From: Ichthyobacteriaceae bacterium
Lineage (GTDB): Bacteria; Bacteroidota; Bacteroidia; Flavobacteriales; JADGDT01
DNA: 35,715 bases
Assembly: GCA_016744755.1 (NCBI GenBank)
Contig: JADGDT010000001.1
Coordinates: 50,506-86,220, forward strand
Reading direction: 5' to 3'
The notes beneath the pieces were generated by a model. That model did no database searches. It was not told where the DNA came from and was given only the letters and a program-made list of their open reading frames with translations. A program made the position numbers and the translations under genes. Below, in pieces: positions 8,720-16,777 of the stretch; within the stretch, counting starts at the first letter, position 1, and every line of letters begins with the position of its first letter.

Positions 8720-9916
8720 ATGTACGGCAAACTAAAACAACACCTTCAAGATGAGTTAGTAGCTATTGACGAAGCTGGATTATACAAACGCGAAAGAATA
8801 ATCACCACTCCTCAGGGAGCAGAAATTAAAGTTAGTACAGGAGAAAGTGTACTAAATTTTTGTGCAAATAATTACTTGGGATTATCTTCTCATCCCGAAG
8901 TTATTCAAGCTGCAAAAGATGCTCTTGATTCTCACGGTTACGGAATGTCATCAGTGCGATTTATTTGCGGAACACAAGACATTCACAAAAATCTAGAGGA
9001 CAAAATTTCTAAGTTTTTAGGAATGGAAGACACAATTCTTTACGCTGCTGCTTTTGATGCAAACGGTGGAGTTTTTGAACCTCTTTTTGGTAAAGAAGAT
9101 GCAATAATCTCTGACAGTTTAAATCACGCATCAATTATTGATGGAGTTAGGTTGACAAAATCTGCCCGTTACCGCTATGCAAACAACGACATGGCTGATT
9201 TGGAAGCACAGTTGATAAAAGCAAATGAAGTTGGTCACCCTCACAAAATTATTGTTACGGATGGAGTTTTCTCTATGGACGGAGTAGTGGCTTCGCTAGA
9301 CAAAATTTGTGACCTTGCCGATAAGTACGATGCACTAGTTATGGTTGACGATTCGCATGCATCAGGATTTATTGGAAAAACAGGTAGAGGTACTCACGAA
9401 CACAGAGGCGTTATGGATAGAGTAGATATTATTACGTCTACTTTAGGAAAAGGACTTGGTGGTGCCATGGGTGGATTTACTTCAGGTAAAAAAGAGATTA
9501 TCGACATGTTGCGTCAGCGATCTCGACCTTATTTATTTTCAAATTCTCTTGCACCTTCAATAGTTGGAGCAGCTACAAAAGTTATCGATCTACTTTCCGA
9601 ATCTACTGAGCTTAGAGATAAGTTGATGACTAACACAGAGCGTTTCAAAAAAGGAATGTTTGCAGCAGGTTTCGATATTGTTAAAGGTGATTCTCCAATT
9701 GTACCTGTTATGTTGTACGATGCAAAATTGTCTCAACAAATGGCTGATAAATTGCTAGAGGAAGGAATTTATGTAATAGGATTTTTCTTCCCTGTAGTAC
9801 CTAAAGATAAGGCTAGAATTAGAGTTCAAATTTCGGCAGGTCATACAATAGAGCATATCGATAAGGCCGTTACCGCATTTATTAAGGTTGGTAAAGAGCT
9901 TAAGATTATTGACTAG
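8720..9916 (+). CDS. kbl: Glycine C-acetyltransferase (2-amino-3-ketobutyrate CoA ligase)
   Basis: This PLP enzyme of the alpha-oxoamine synthase family splits 2-amino-3-ketobutyrate with CoA to glycine and acetyl-CoA, the second step of threonine breakdown through threonine dehydrogenase. The 398 residues show the family motifs: [14 protein letters not shown] (46-59), [11 protein letters not shown] (80-90), Asp210 and His213 in [22 protein letters not shown], and the PLP Schiff-base Lys244 in [14 protein letters not shown]. Length and N-terminus match Kbl rather than BioF or HemA. No threonine dehydrogenase gene is nearby. A GNAT gene follows after three bases, probably co-transcribed. Confidence 0.95.
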   Translation: MYGKLKQHLQDELVAIDEAGLYKRERIITTPQGAEIKVSTGESVLNFCANNYLGLSSHPEVIQAAKDALDSHGYGMSSVRFICGTQDIHKNLEDKISKFLGMEDTILYAAAFDANGGVFEPLFGKEDAIISDSLNHASIIDGVRLTKSARYRYANNDMADLEAQLIKANEVGHPHKIIVTDGVFSMDGVVASLDKICDLADKYDALVMVDDSHASGFIGKTGRGTHEHRGVMDRVDIITSTLGKGLGGAMGGFTSGKKEIIDMLRQRSRPYLFSNSLAPSIVGAATKVIDLLSESTELRDKLMTNTERFKKGMFAAGFDIVKGDSPIVPVMLYDAKLSQQMADKLLEEGIYVIGFFFPVVPKDKARIRVQISAGHTIEHIDKAVTAFIKVGKELKIID

Positions 9917-9919
9917 AAT

Positions 9920-10342
9920 ATGCAAAATATTATTATTTCTGAAATTAAAGCTGAAGACACTTGGGATATTAGACACAGAGTTATGTGGCCAGATATGCCT
10001 TTTAACTTTGTGAAATTGGATAAAGATTCAGAAGGAATACATTTTGGTCTTTTTATGGATGATAAACTTATTTCTATTGTATCACTTTTTGTTAAAAACA
10101 ATCAAGCTCAATTCAGGAAATTTGCAACTGAGATTACAGAACAAGGAAAAGGTTATGGAACAAAACTTTTAACTTTTTTGATTAATGAGGCAGAAAGCAT
10201 GAACGTAGACAAGATTTGGTGTAATGCCAGAATAGATAAAACAAAGTATTACGAAAAATTTGGGCTCCTTAAAACTGAAAAAATATATACTAAAGGAGAA
10301 ATTGATTTTGTGATTATTGAGAATGATCTAAAAGTGAAATAA
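9920..10342 (+). CDS. GNAT family N-acetyltransferase
   Basis: This 140-residue GNAT protein has an acetyl-CoA-binding region in FATEITEQGKGYGTKLLTFLINEAE (about 64-88), where the Q-G-K-G-Y-G turn holds the pyrophosphate. A later KIWCNARIDKTKYYEKFGL segment (about 97-115) has the strand and helix typical of the fold's end. The N-terminal DTWDIRHRVMWPDMPFNFVKLDKD is not diagnostic. The substrate is unknown. It starts three bases after the kbl stop, so it is read with kbl, and a stem-loop follows. Confidence 0.85.
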   Translation: MQNIIISEIKAEDTWDIRHRVMWPDMPFNFVKLDKDSEGIHFGLFMDDKLISIVSLFVKNNQAQFRKFATEITEQGKGYGTKLLTFLINEAESMNVDKIWCNARIDKTKYYEKFGLLKTEKIYTKGEIDFVIIENDLKVK

Positions 10343-10348
10343 TATTTT

Positions 10349-10378
10349 AAGCCTTCAAAATTTACTTTTTGGAGGCTT
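10349..10378 (+). terminator. Terminator-like hairpin after kbl-GNAT
   Basis: A 12-bp stem with one wobble pair (10349-10360 with 10367-10378) and a six-base loop follows the GNAT stop by six bases. The U tract is weak (CTTC), so termination efficiency is uncertain. Confidence 0.6.
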
Positions 10379-10446
10379 CTTCAATTAAAAAAAATATTTT
10401 CATTGTAAGAACTTACCTTTAACTTCGTCTATTAAAATAAAAAATT

Positions 10447-11364
10447 ATGATGAGGAATATTTTTATAACATTAGTTTTACTTTTACAGACTTTGAATTTA
10501 ATATCACAAAACACAGATATGAAACTTAACGAACTTAGTAAACCAGAAATAAATATAATTATAAATAAGGGCACAGAAGCTCCTTTTACAGGAGAATATA
10601 ACGACTTTGATGAAGAAGGTGTTTATACTTGTAAACAGTGTGATGCCGAACTTTACAATTCGTCTTCAAAATTTGATGGACATTGCGGATGGCCAAGTTT
10701 CGATGATGAAATTGAAGGAGCAGTAAAACGCATTACTGATGCCGATGGACGCAGAACAGAGATTGTTTGTGCAAACTGTGGGGGGCATCTTGGACATGTT
10801 TTTTTAAATGAAGGTTATACAGATAAAAATACTAGACACTGTGTAAATTCTATTTCAATGAAATTTATTGCCGATAAAAATAATGAAGAGAAAGCTCTTT
10901 TTGCCTCTGGTTGCTTCTGGGGAACAGAATATTGGATGGAGAAACAAGAAGGAGTTATTTCGGCAGTTTCTGGTTATACGGGAGGCACTGTTGACAATCC
11001 AACTTATGGGCAAGTTTCTACTGGTACAACAGGTCATGCCGAAGTTGTAGAGGTTACTTTCAATCCTTCAAAAATTAGCTATGACGATTTAGTTAAGCTT
11101 TTCTTCGAAACTCACGATCCTACACAGGAAGATGGTCAAGGACCAGATATTGGAACTCAATATCGCTCGGCTATATTTTACACAAACGAGGAGCAGAAAA
11201 AGGTAGCAGAAAAGTACAGAAAAATACTTATGGATAAAGGGTACTATGTAGTTACCGAAATTACTAAAGCTACAAAATTCTACTCAGCAGAATCTTATCA
11301 CCAAGATTATTACGACAACAAAGGCACTACACCCTACTGTCATTTTTATAAGGCTAAGTTTTAA
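10447..11364 (+). CDS. msrBA: Exported bifunctional methionine sulfoxide reductase B/A
   Basis: This fusion repairs both epimers of methionine sulfoxide. Residues 1-20 are a signal peptide, so it works outside the cytoplasm. Residues about 28-142 are MsrB: zinc ligands Cys62 and Cys65 (CKQC) and Cys108 and Cys111 (CANC), CGWPSF at 80-85, and catalytic Cys132 in RHCVNSISMKF. Residues about 148-300 are MsrA: catalytic Cys156 in GCFWGTEY, the GHAEVVEV and THDPTQ-like segments, and a C-terminal YHQDYY. The order B then A is the reverse of the PilB-type A-B arrangement. A second ATG three bases downstream is an equally good start. No electron donor gene is adjacent. Confidence 0.94.
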   Translation: MMRNIFITLVLLLQTLNLISQNTDMKLNELSKPEINIIINKGTEAPFTGEYNDFDEEGVYTCKQCDAELYNSSSKFDGHCGWPSFDDEIEGAVKRITDADGRRTEIVCANCGGHLGHVFLNEGYTDKNTRHCVNSISMKFIADKNNEEKALFASGCFWGTEYWMEKQEGVISAVSGYTGGTVDNPTYGQVSTGTTGHAEVVEVTFNPSKISYDDLVKLFFETHDPTQEDGQGPDIGTQYRSAIFYTNEEQKKVAEKYRKILMDKGYYVVTEITKATKFYSAESYHQDYYDNKGTTPYCHFYKAKF

Positions 11365-11375
11365 TAAAATTATCT

Positions 11376-11436
11376 CTCGCAGATTTCGCAAATATTCTCA
11401 GATTTTATCTGCGGAAATCAGCGCAATCTGCGGGCA
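11376..11436. repeat. Palindromic CGCAGATT-type repeat between msrBA and the MutS-like gene
   Basis: The outer arms CGCAGATT (11379-11386) and AATCTGCG (11424-11431) pair, and an inner CAGAT-TTT-ATCTG hairpin lies at 11399-11411. It sits between two converging genes and could serve as a bidirectional terminator. From memory it resembles a repeat scattered in other Bacteroidota genomes, but I cannot search here. Confidence 0.7.
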
Positions 11437-11442
11437 AAAAAA

Positions 11443-13230
11443 TTACAGTACCAGTCCCAATTCTTTCAACACTATCTCGGCATTAACTTTTGTGTTAATT
11501 CCTTGCTTTAGCTTGTAATCGTAAACAAGTTCTTTCTTAGTATCAACAATAAAATCGAAAGAGAAGTTTCTAATTTCTTTTTTGAAGTTGTTCTCCATTT
11601 CCCCCAAATGTACATCGTGAGTTGCAATTATTCCACTAGATTTTAATTCTAGTAAACGTTTTACAACTGCAACAGAACCTTTAAATTTCGAATGTGAGTT
11701 TGTTCCTCTAAGTATCTCGTCGAGTATAAAAAATGTTGGTACTTCCGATGTTTCTATAGAATCAAGAATAGATTTCAATTTAATTATTTCGGCTTTAAAA
11801 GTTGATATTTTATCTTTTACCGAATCGGTTATGTGTAGGTAAGTAAGAACTTGCGAAGGTGTAAAAATAAACTTATCGGCAAACACAACCGAACCTGTTC
11901 TTGCAAGTATCATGTTAATTGCCACAGATCTTAAAAAAGTACTTTTGCCCGACATATTCGGTCCAGTAATAATATCTAATCTAGACGTTCCTTCAAAATC
12001 ATAATCATTTGCTACAACCTCATCATTATTAATTAATGGATGATACATTCCCGTAGCTACAATTTCAAATTCCTTATCAGATATTGTTGGGAAATTTATC
12101 TTCGGATTATTAAACTTCAAAATTGCCAAGCTATTAAGCACTTCAAATTCTCCAATTATATTTAGATGTTTTTCTATATCAATATTACTTTGTTTCCAGA
12201 TGTCCAACCTCTTTAGAATTCTTAAATCCCAAAGAAAAAATATGTTTAAAACAAAGCCAATTACCATATTCAACCTGAAATCAAAAAACTCAATAAGCTT
12301 TTTTAATTTTAATATCTGTAGAGAAAACTGCTCATTTTCTCCTATTAATTTTATTAAATATTCCGATTCCCATTTCTCGTTTTCCAACAGAGCTAACGAC
12401 TTATAGAAAGCAGATAAAGCTTTCCCGTTCTCCGAAACCATTTGATGTAAAACATTAACGTTTTTGAAATATATAAAGCCTATGCTTGCATTAATTACAA
12501 ACATCAACATAAAAATAATAAAACTGAATTTAGAGAAGAAAAATAGTGATGCTAAATACAAAATTAACATTGCTATATTCTGATAAAATATAAAATTAAA
12601 CAGTCCTTTTTTTTCAGAGATAAAAGATTCTTCTCCAACAAAATCCATCAACCTTTTGTAGTTGTTATTATTATCAATATCAAATAATTCTTTTTGAAAT
12701 TCTTGTCGCCATTGTAAGTTTTTAGATATTTCATCAACTGATTTTTGTCTCTCAACAATAACCTCAGCATGCTTGAAAATCATAAAATAATCTCTAAGTA
12801 TTTTGTTCCCAAAATAGGTTGCCGTTCTATTTATGAAATGGAATACTGAGCTTTCTCCAAAAAGGTCTAAATCATTTGATATTTCGGCATGCTCTAGGGC
12901 AAAATCCTTACCCTTGTCATACAAGTTTTCCTTTTGGTTAATTACCAAAATTTCATTTTCATTTATTCTTTTCAACTTCTGTTTAGCGTCTATCGTTGCC
13001 GAAACTCTAAGATGTTGAGTAACTGCAATACCCAAAAACACGATAAATGAAATAGCTAGACCTATTAAATACGACAACTCTAATTTATCGGAAAGTGCGG
13101 TTATTGTTGCAAAACCTCCAAGTACAGTTGCAATTCTAATGTAAGACCAAAGATTTGATTTTTTCTTCAGAGATGCCAATTCTAGATCTAAATTGTATAT
13201 ATTTTTTTGATATTGTTTTTCTGCTGTCAT
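11443..13230 (-). CDS. Membrane-anchored MutS-like ATPase
   Basis: This 595-residue protein has the MutS C-terminal ATPase: Walker A GPNMSGKST (423-431), a STFKAEI segment, Walker B FFILDE (500-505) followed by ILRGTN, and the ATHD switch (about 536-539). It lacks the MutS mismatch-binding N-terminal domain. Instead there are hydrophobic segments at about 32-47, 53-71, 213-232, 235-256 and 319-337, so the ATPase appears tethered to the membrane. A role in standard mismatch repair is therefore unlikely; function is unknown. A TTG lies eight codons upstream, but I chose the ATG at 13228-13230. The thioesterase gene diverges from it across 44 bases. Confidence 0.85.
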   Translation of the reverse strand: MTAEKQYQKNIYNLDLELASLKKKSNLWSYIRIATVLGGFATITALSDKLELSYLIGLAISFIVFLGIAVTQHLRVSATIDAKQKLKRINENEILVINQKENLYDKGKDFALEHAEISNDLDLFGESSVFHFINRTATYFGNKILRDYFMIFKHAEVIVERQKSVDEISKNLQWRQEFQKELFDIDNNNNYKRLMDFVGEESFISEKKGLFNFIFYQNIAMLILYLASLFFFSKFSFIIFMLMFVINASIGFIYFKNVNVLHQMVSENGKALSAFYKSLALLENEKWESEYLIKLIGENEQFSLQILKLKKLIEFFDFRLNMVIGFVLNIFFLWDLRILKRLDIWKQSNIDIEKHLNIIGEFEVLNSLAILKFNNPKINFPTISDKEFEIVATGMYHPLINNDEVVANDYDFEGTSRLDIITGPNMSGKSTFLRSVAINMILARTGSVVFADKFIFTPSQVLTYLHITDSVKDKISTFKAEIIKLKSILDSIETSEVPTFFILDEILRGTNSHSKFKGSVAVVKRLLELKSSGIIATHDVHLGEMENNFKKEIRNFSFDFIVDTKKELVYDYKLKQGINTKVNAEIVLKELGLVL

Positions 13231-13274
13231 ATTTTGTAAAACTATATATTGCAACTGTAAAATATGTTAAAATT

Positions 13275-13670
13275 ATGAAAAAGATTTCTTCGGAATATGT
13301 AGTTGGTGTAGGCGATATAAATTACGGCGGACACATGGGTAACGATAAAGCACTAACTGTTTTTAGTGATGCTAGAATTAACTTTCTGAAACATTTTGGA
13401 TTATCTGAACTAAACGTTGGTAACGGACTAGGAATAGTTGTAGCAGAATCGAATGTGAAATACAAGAAAGAAGTTTTTATGCACCACGTCTTAAAAACAG
13501 AAGTTTGGGTGTCGGAAGTTGATGGACTTAAATGGACAATATCTTACGAAACTAAAAGAGTACAAGACAATGCTGTTGTTTTTACAGGAACAACTTTAAT
13601 GCTCTGCTTCGATTATGAGAAGAGAAAAGTAAGTAAAATACCCGAGGAGTTTTTAAATATGGTTTCATAG
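13275..13670 (+). CDS. Acyl-CoA thioesterase, 4HBT hotdog family
   Basis: This 131-residue hotdog-fold protein probably hydrolyses an acyl-CoA thioester. The motif VGDINYGGHMGNDKALTVFSDAR (about 12-34) matches the 4HBT active-site loop and long helix, with Asp13 and His19 at conserved places. The later VAESNVKYKKEVFMHHVLKTEVWV segment gives the following beta strands. The ATG at 13275 gives the usual family length; an upstream in-frame extension would run back into the divergent gene and is rejected. It shares a 44-base promoter gap with the MutS-like gene. Confidence 0.85.
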   Translation: MKKISSEYVVGVGDINYGGHMGNDKALTVFSDARINFLKHFGLSELNVGNGLGIVVAESNVKYKKEVFMHHVLKTEVWVSEVDGLKWTISYETKRVQDNAVVFTGTTLMLCFDYEKRKVSKIPEEFLNMVS

Positions 13671-13886
13671 GGATTGTATCGATTTTATTATATCATTTAG
13701 GTTCGAGGATCTACTAGTGTTTAATATTTTACTAATTATGCTTTACGTCATCCTGAGATATAAATATTTAAACAAAAATATCAATGGGCTAATGATGTCT
13801 GGTAGCTGAGTGCAGCCTAAGCCATAAGCAAAAAATAACACTACTACTCCTTTACACTTCGTTAAGTATGACAAAACAGCGATATA

Positions 13887-14471
13887 TTATTTTTTGCCCA
13901 AATACTTATCTTTCTCCTCTTCGGTATTAATGTTAATTAAAGCTTTTTCGTCGGGAATAGAAATAACTTTTGCTTTGTGATTTTTCAAAATCATTCTCAT
14001 AGATAGTTTATTCTCATCTATCAACTTATATATAATTTCTGATGCTTGATTTTCCCAAATGGCAAATAGAGGTTCTACAAATTCATCTTCATTTTTATAA
14101 CAAGTAGCTATAGAATTAACATCTCTATTTTCTATAAGATTCGTGATATGAGAAACTTCTACTTCTGGCATGTCGGTTGCAATAATTAAAATTGATTTGT
14201 TAGGATAAGTTTTAAATAACGAGTATAACCCGCCTAAAGGTCCTAAGTCTTCAACTATATCTTTTACGTAAATGTAATTGCTTTCGTTAGGAACTGCAAA
14301 ATCGAAGGGAACAGAAATAACAACTTCAGAAAAAATAGTTTTAAGCATGTCGGCCATGTAATATCTATGGGCTTTGGCTTTGTATTGAATTAAACCTTTA
14401 TCCTTACCCATACGCTTACTTCGTCCCCCAGCCATTACTACTGCAACAATATCAGAATTTGTTTTTTCCAT
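13887..14471 (-). CDS. mobA: MobA-like molybdenum cofactor guanylyltransferase
   Basis: This 194-residue nucleotidyltransferase begins with the GTP-binding signature VVMAGGRSKRMGKDKGLI at residues 11-28, the MobA form of LAGGxSxRMGxDK. A DLGPLGGLYS segment (about 75-84) and ATDMPEVE (about 99-106), the metal-binding Asp region, follow. MobA links GMP to molybdopterin. No other molybdenum cofactor genes are visible, so a related MobA-like transferase with another substrate is possible. It converges with the thioesterase gene. Confidence 0.82.
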   Translation of the reverse strand: MEKTNSDIVAVVMAGGRSKRMGKDKGLIQYKAKAHRYYMADMLKTIFSEVVISVPFDFAVPNESNYIYVKDIVEDLGPLGGLYSLFKTYPNKSILIIATDMPEVEVSHITNLIENRDVNSIATCYKNEDEFVEPLFAIWENQASEIIYKLIDENKLSMRMILKNHKAKVISIPDEKALININTEEEKDKYLGKK

Positions 14472-14534
14472 GCAACAAATATATTTAATTATTGGCTACA
14501 TTTGATATTCTTATAAAAATCAATTTCATAAAGA

Positions 14535-15059
14535 ATGATTCATATTCAATATTTTAAAACAGCCTTTGGAGAGTTAGTTATTGGTTCTTTCGAAAACAAA
14601 TTGTGTTTGTGCGATTGGAAATATAGAAAGATGAGAACATCTATAGATAACAGAATAAAAAAAGAGTTAAACACTGAATTTATTGAAAAAGGTTCTGAAG
14701 TAATTGAAGACTGCAAGACTCAACTTGATGAATATTTCTCGGGCATAAGAGAGAAATTTGATTTACCATTGCTAATGGCAGGTACTGATTTTCAAAAGAT
14801 TGTTTGGGAGGCTTTAATAAAAGTTCCTTATTCCGAAACATCATCTTACCTAGACCTATCTAAAAATATAGGAGATGTTAAAGCTATAAGAGCTGTTGCA
14901 ACGGCTAATGGCGCAAATGCTATTGCAATCATAGTTCCATGCCACAGAATTATTGGTTCCGATGGAAGTATGGTTGGATATGCTGGAGGGTTGAGCACAA
15001 AGAAAAAACTTCTAGAGCTTGAAGGCGCAATTAATAAAAATCAACTTAGTCTTTTTTAA
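14535..15059 (+). CDS. ogt: Methylated-DNA-protein-cysteine methyltransferase
   Basis: This is a suicide repair protein that moves alkyl groups from O6-alkylguanine to its own cysteine. The 174 residues include acceptor Cys136 in the IVPCHRII motif (133-140), the Arg119 finger in KAIRAVATANGANAI, and the winged-helix DNA-binding segment TDFQKIVWEALIKVPYSETSSY (84-105). The N-terminal half is the RNase H-like Ogt domain; there is no AraC domain, so it is Ogt rather than Ada. It diverges from mobA across 63 bases. Confidence 0.95.
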   Translation: MIHIQYFKTAFGELVIGSFENKLCLCDWKYRKMRTSIDNRIKKELNTEFIEKGSEVIEDCKTQLDEYFSGIREKFDLPLLMAGTDFQKIVWEALIKVPYSETSSYLDLSKNIGDVKAIRAVATANGANAIAIIVPCHRIIGSDGSMVGYAGGLSTKKKLLELEGAINKNQLSLF

Positions 15060-15130
15060 AAATTTTCTTATCAATAAGGTAAATTGCTAATAACAATATA
15101 TATTTACATCTTAATTATAAAAACCAACAA

Positions 15131-16051
15131 ATGAGTTTATTGGTAGTAGGAACAGTAGCGTTTGATACTGTACACACACCTTTTGGTACAGCTGAAAGAA
15201 TTTTGGGAGGAGCAGCTACATACGCTTCATTATCGGCTTCATATTTTGGAGTACAATCTAGGATAGTTTCTGTTGTAGGAGGCGATTTTCCTCAAAAACA
15301 CATAGACCTATTAAAAGATAGGAATGTAGATTTAGAAGGATTGCAGATAATCCAAAATGAGAAATCATTTTTTTGGGAAGGTAAATATCACAACGATATG
15401 AATACCCGAGATACTTTAGTAACCGAGGTAAATGCTCTAGAAAAATTTGAAGCAACCGTGCCAGATTCATATAAAGAGAGTGAATATTTACTACTAGGAA
15501 ATCTTCACCCTGGCATTCAGGATTCAGTTTTAGAGCAAATGAATAAACGTCCTAAACTTGTGGTAATGGATACCATGAATTTTTGGATGGATATAGCTTT
15601 AGATGAATTGTTGGCAACTATAAAAAAAGTAGATGTACTATCTATAAACGATGAGGAAGCTCGTCAACTTTCGGGAGAGTACTCTTTGGTGAAAGCTGCT
15701 AAGACAATTTTGGCTATGGGGCCTAAGTTTTTGATAATTAAAAAAGGAGAACACGGTGCATTGTTATTTAACGATGAAGATGTATTCTTTGCCCCTGCCC
15801 TACCATTAGAAGACGTATTTGATCCAACAGGAGCAGGAGATACCTTTGCAGGAGGATTCCTAGGTTATATCTCTAAGACAGATGATATTTCTTTCGAGAA
15901 TATGAAACGTGCCGTAATTTACGGTTCTGCCATGGCTTCGTTTACAGTTGAAAAATTTGGAACAGACAAACTTATTGGATTAAGTGATGAGGAAGTTTCA
16001 GAAAGACTTCAACGATTCTTGAATTTAACTAGATTTGATATTCAGTTATAA
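15131..16051 (+). CDS. PfkB family carbohydrate or nucleoside kinase
   Basis: This 306-residue ribokinase-fold kinase has an N-terminal GGAATYASLSASYFG motif (26-40) and the C-terminal PfkB signature DPTGAGDTFAGGFLGY (231-246) with catalytic base Asp237. An ATP-loop-like IKKGEHGA precedes it. The phosphate acceptor cannot be told from sequence: ribose, adenosine and other sugars are possible. The restriction endonuclease gene starts 15 bases downstream on the same strand, so the two may share a transcript, although a functional link is doubtful. Confidence 0.9.
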   Translation: MSLLVVGTVAFDTVHTPFGTAERILGGAATYASLSASYFGVQSRIVSVVGGDFPQKHIDLLKDRNVDLEGLQIIQNEKSFFWEGKYHNDMNTRDTLVTEVNALEKFEATVPDSYKESEYLLLGNLHPGIQDSVLEQMNKRPKLVVMDTMNFWMDIALDELLATIKKVDVLSINDEEARQLSGEYSLVKAAKTILAMGPKFLIIKKGEHGALLFNDEDVFFAPALPLEDVFDPTGAGDTFAGGFLGYISKTDDISFENMKRAVIYGSAMASFTVEKFGTDKLIGLSDEEVSERLQRFLNLTRFDIQL

Positions 16052-16066
16052 TATATTTTACCTGCC

Positions 16067-16777
16067 ATGGAAGAGATACTATTATTAGAAATAGTTGCTA
16101 AATATTTTGAAGATAAAATATTTGAAAACCATAAGATTAACTCTTTCAAAGTACATTCTAAACTGAAGTCATACAATGTTAACCCAATATTAGTTAAATA
16201 TCTTTCTAAAATACTTGTAGGAGAATTTTCTCCTATTGGAGTTGCAAAAGCATTGTATTACCCCAGAATATTAGGCACTTCTATAAACACATCCTTTGGT
16301 ACAAGAATACAAAATATGTTTGTAGAGTTAAACTTAGCAGAAGGTTCTTTAATAAAAGGAATGGATATAGAGTTCATAGATAAAATAGATGGTAGAAAAA
16401 AATGGTGCCAATTAAAATCTGGACCAAATACTATTAACTCTGAGGACGTAAATCCATTACTTAAGAAATTTTCTACGGTTACAAACTTGGCTAGGACAAA
16501 TTCTATAAATTTGAATAACTCAGACTTAATTTTAGGAGTTCTTTATGGCGAAGAATCTCAGTTGAGCCAACATTACAGAAAGATTGATGAGCAATTTCCT
16601 GTAATTATTGGCAAAGAGTTTTGGCATAGAATTACAGGCTATCCAAATTTTTATTCAAAACTAGTGTCTAACCTAGATGAAATGATTTTTAGTTTAGACA
16701 CAGAAGAATTTTTCAAGAAGAGCTACATGGCTTTATCTAAGGAAATTGAAAGCTCTGATTTATTTACTTTCGAATAA
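16067..16777 (+). CDS. Putative type II restriction endonuclease
   Basis: I identify this 236-residue protein as the restriction partner mainly by its convergent pairing with a cytosine-5 methyltransferase. Residues 97-125 support this: GMDIEFID, then WCQLKSGPNTIN, giving an Asp100-x14-Gln115-x-Lys117 arrangement that fits a PD-(D/E)XK nuclease site with Gln in place of Glu. The YYPRILGTSINTSFGTRIQ segment (64-82) is reminiscent of PmeII-type enzymes, from memory only. Recognition sequence is unknown. Its last 55 bases overlap the end of the methyltransferase gene on the other strand. Confidence 0.75.
   Translation: MEEILLLEIVAKYFEDKIFENHKINSFKVHSKLKSYNVNPILVKYLSKILVGEFSPIGVAKALYYPRILGTSINTSFGTRIQNMFVELNLAEGSLIKGMDIEFIDKIDGRKKWCQLKSGPNTINSEDVNPLLKKFSTVTNLARTNSINLNNSDLILGVLYGEESQLSQHYRKIDEQFPVIIGKEFWHRITGYPNFYSKLVSNLDEMIFSLDTEEFFKKSYMALSKEIESSDLFTFE

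Noticed and set aside
13155-13274. N-terminal extension of the thioesterase
   Set aside because: The extra 40 codons overlap the start of the divergent MutS-like gene and do not fit the 4HBT family length.
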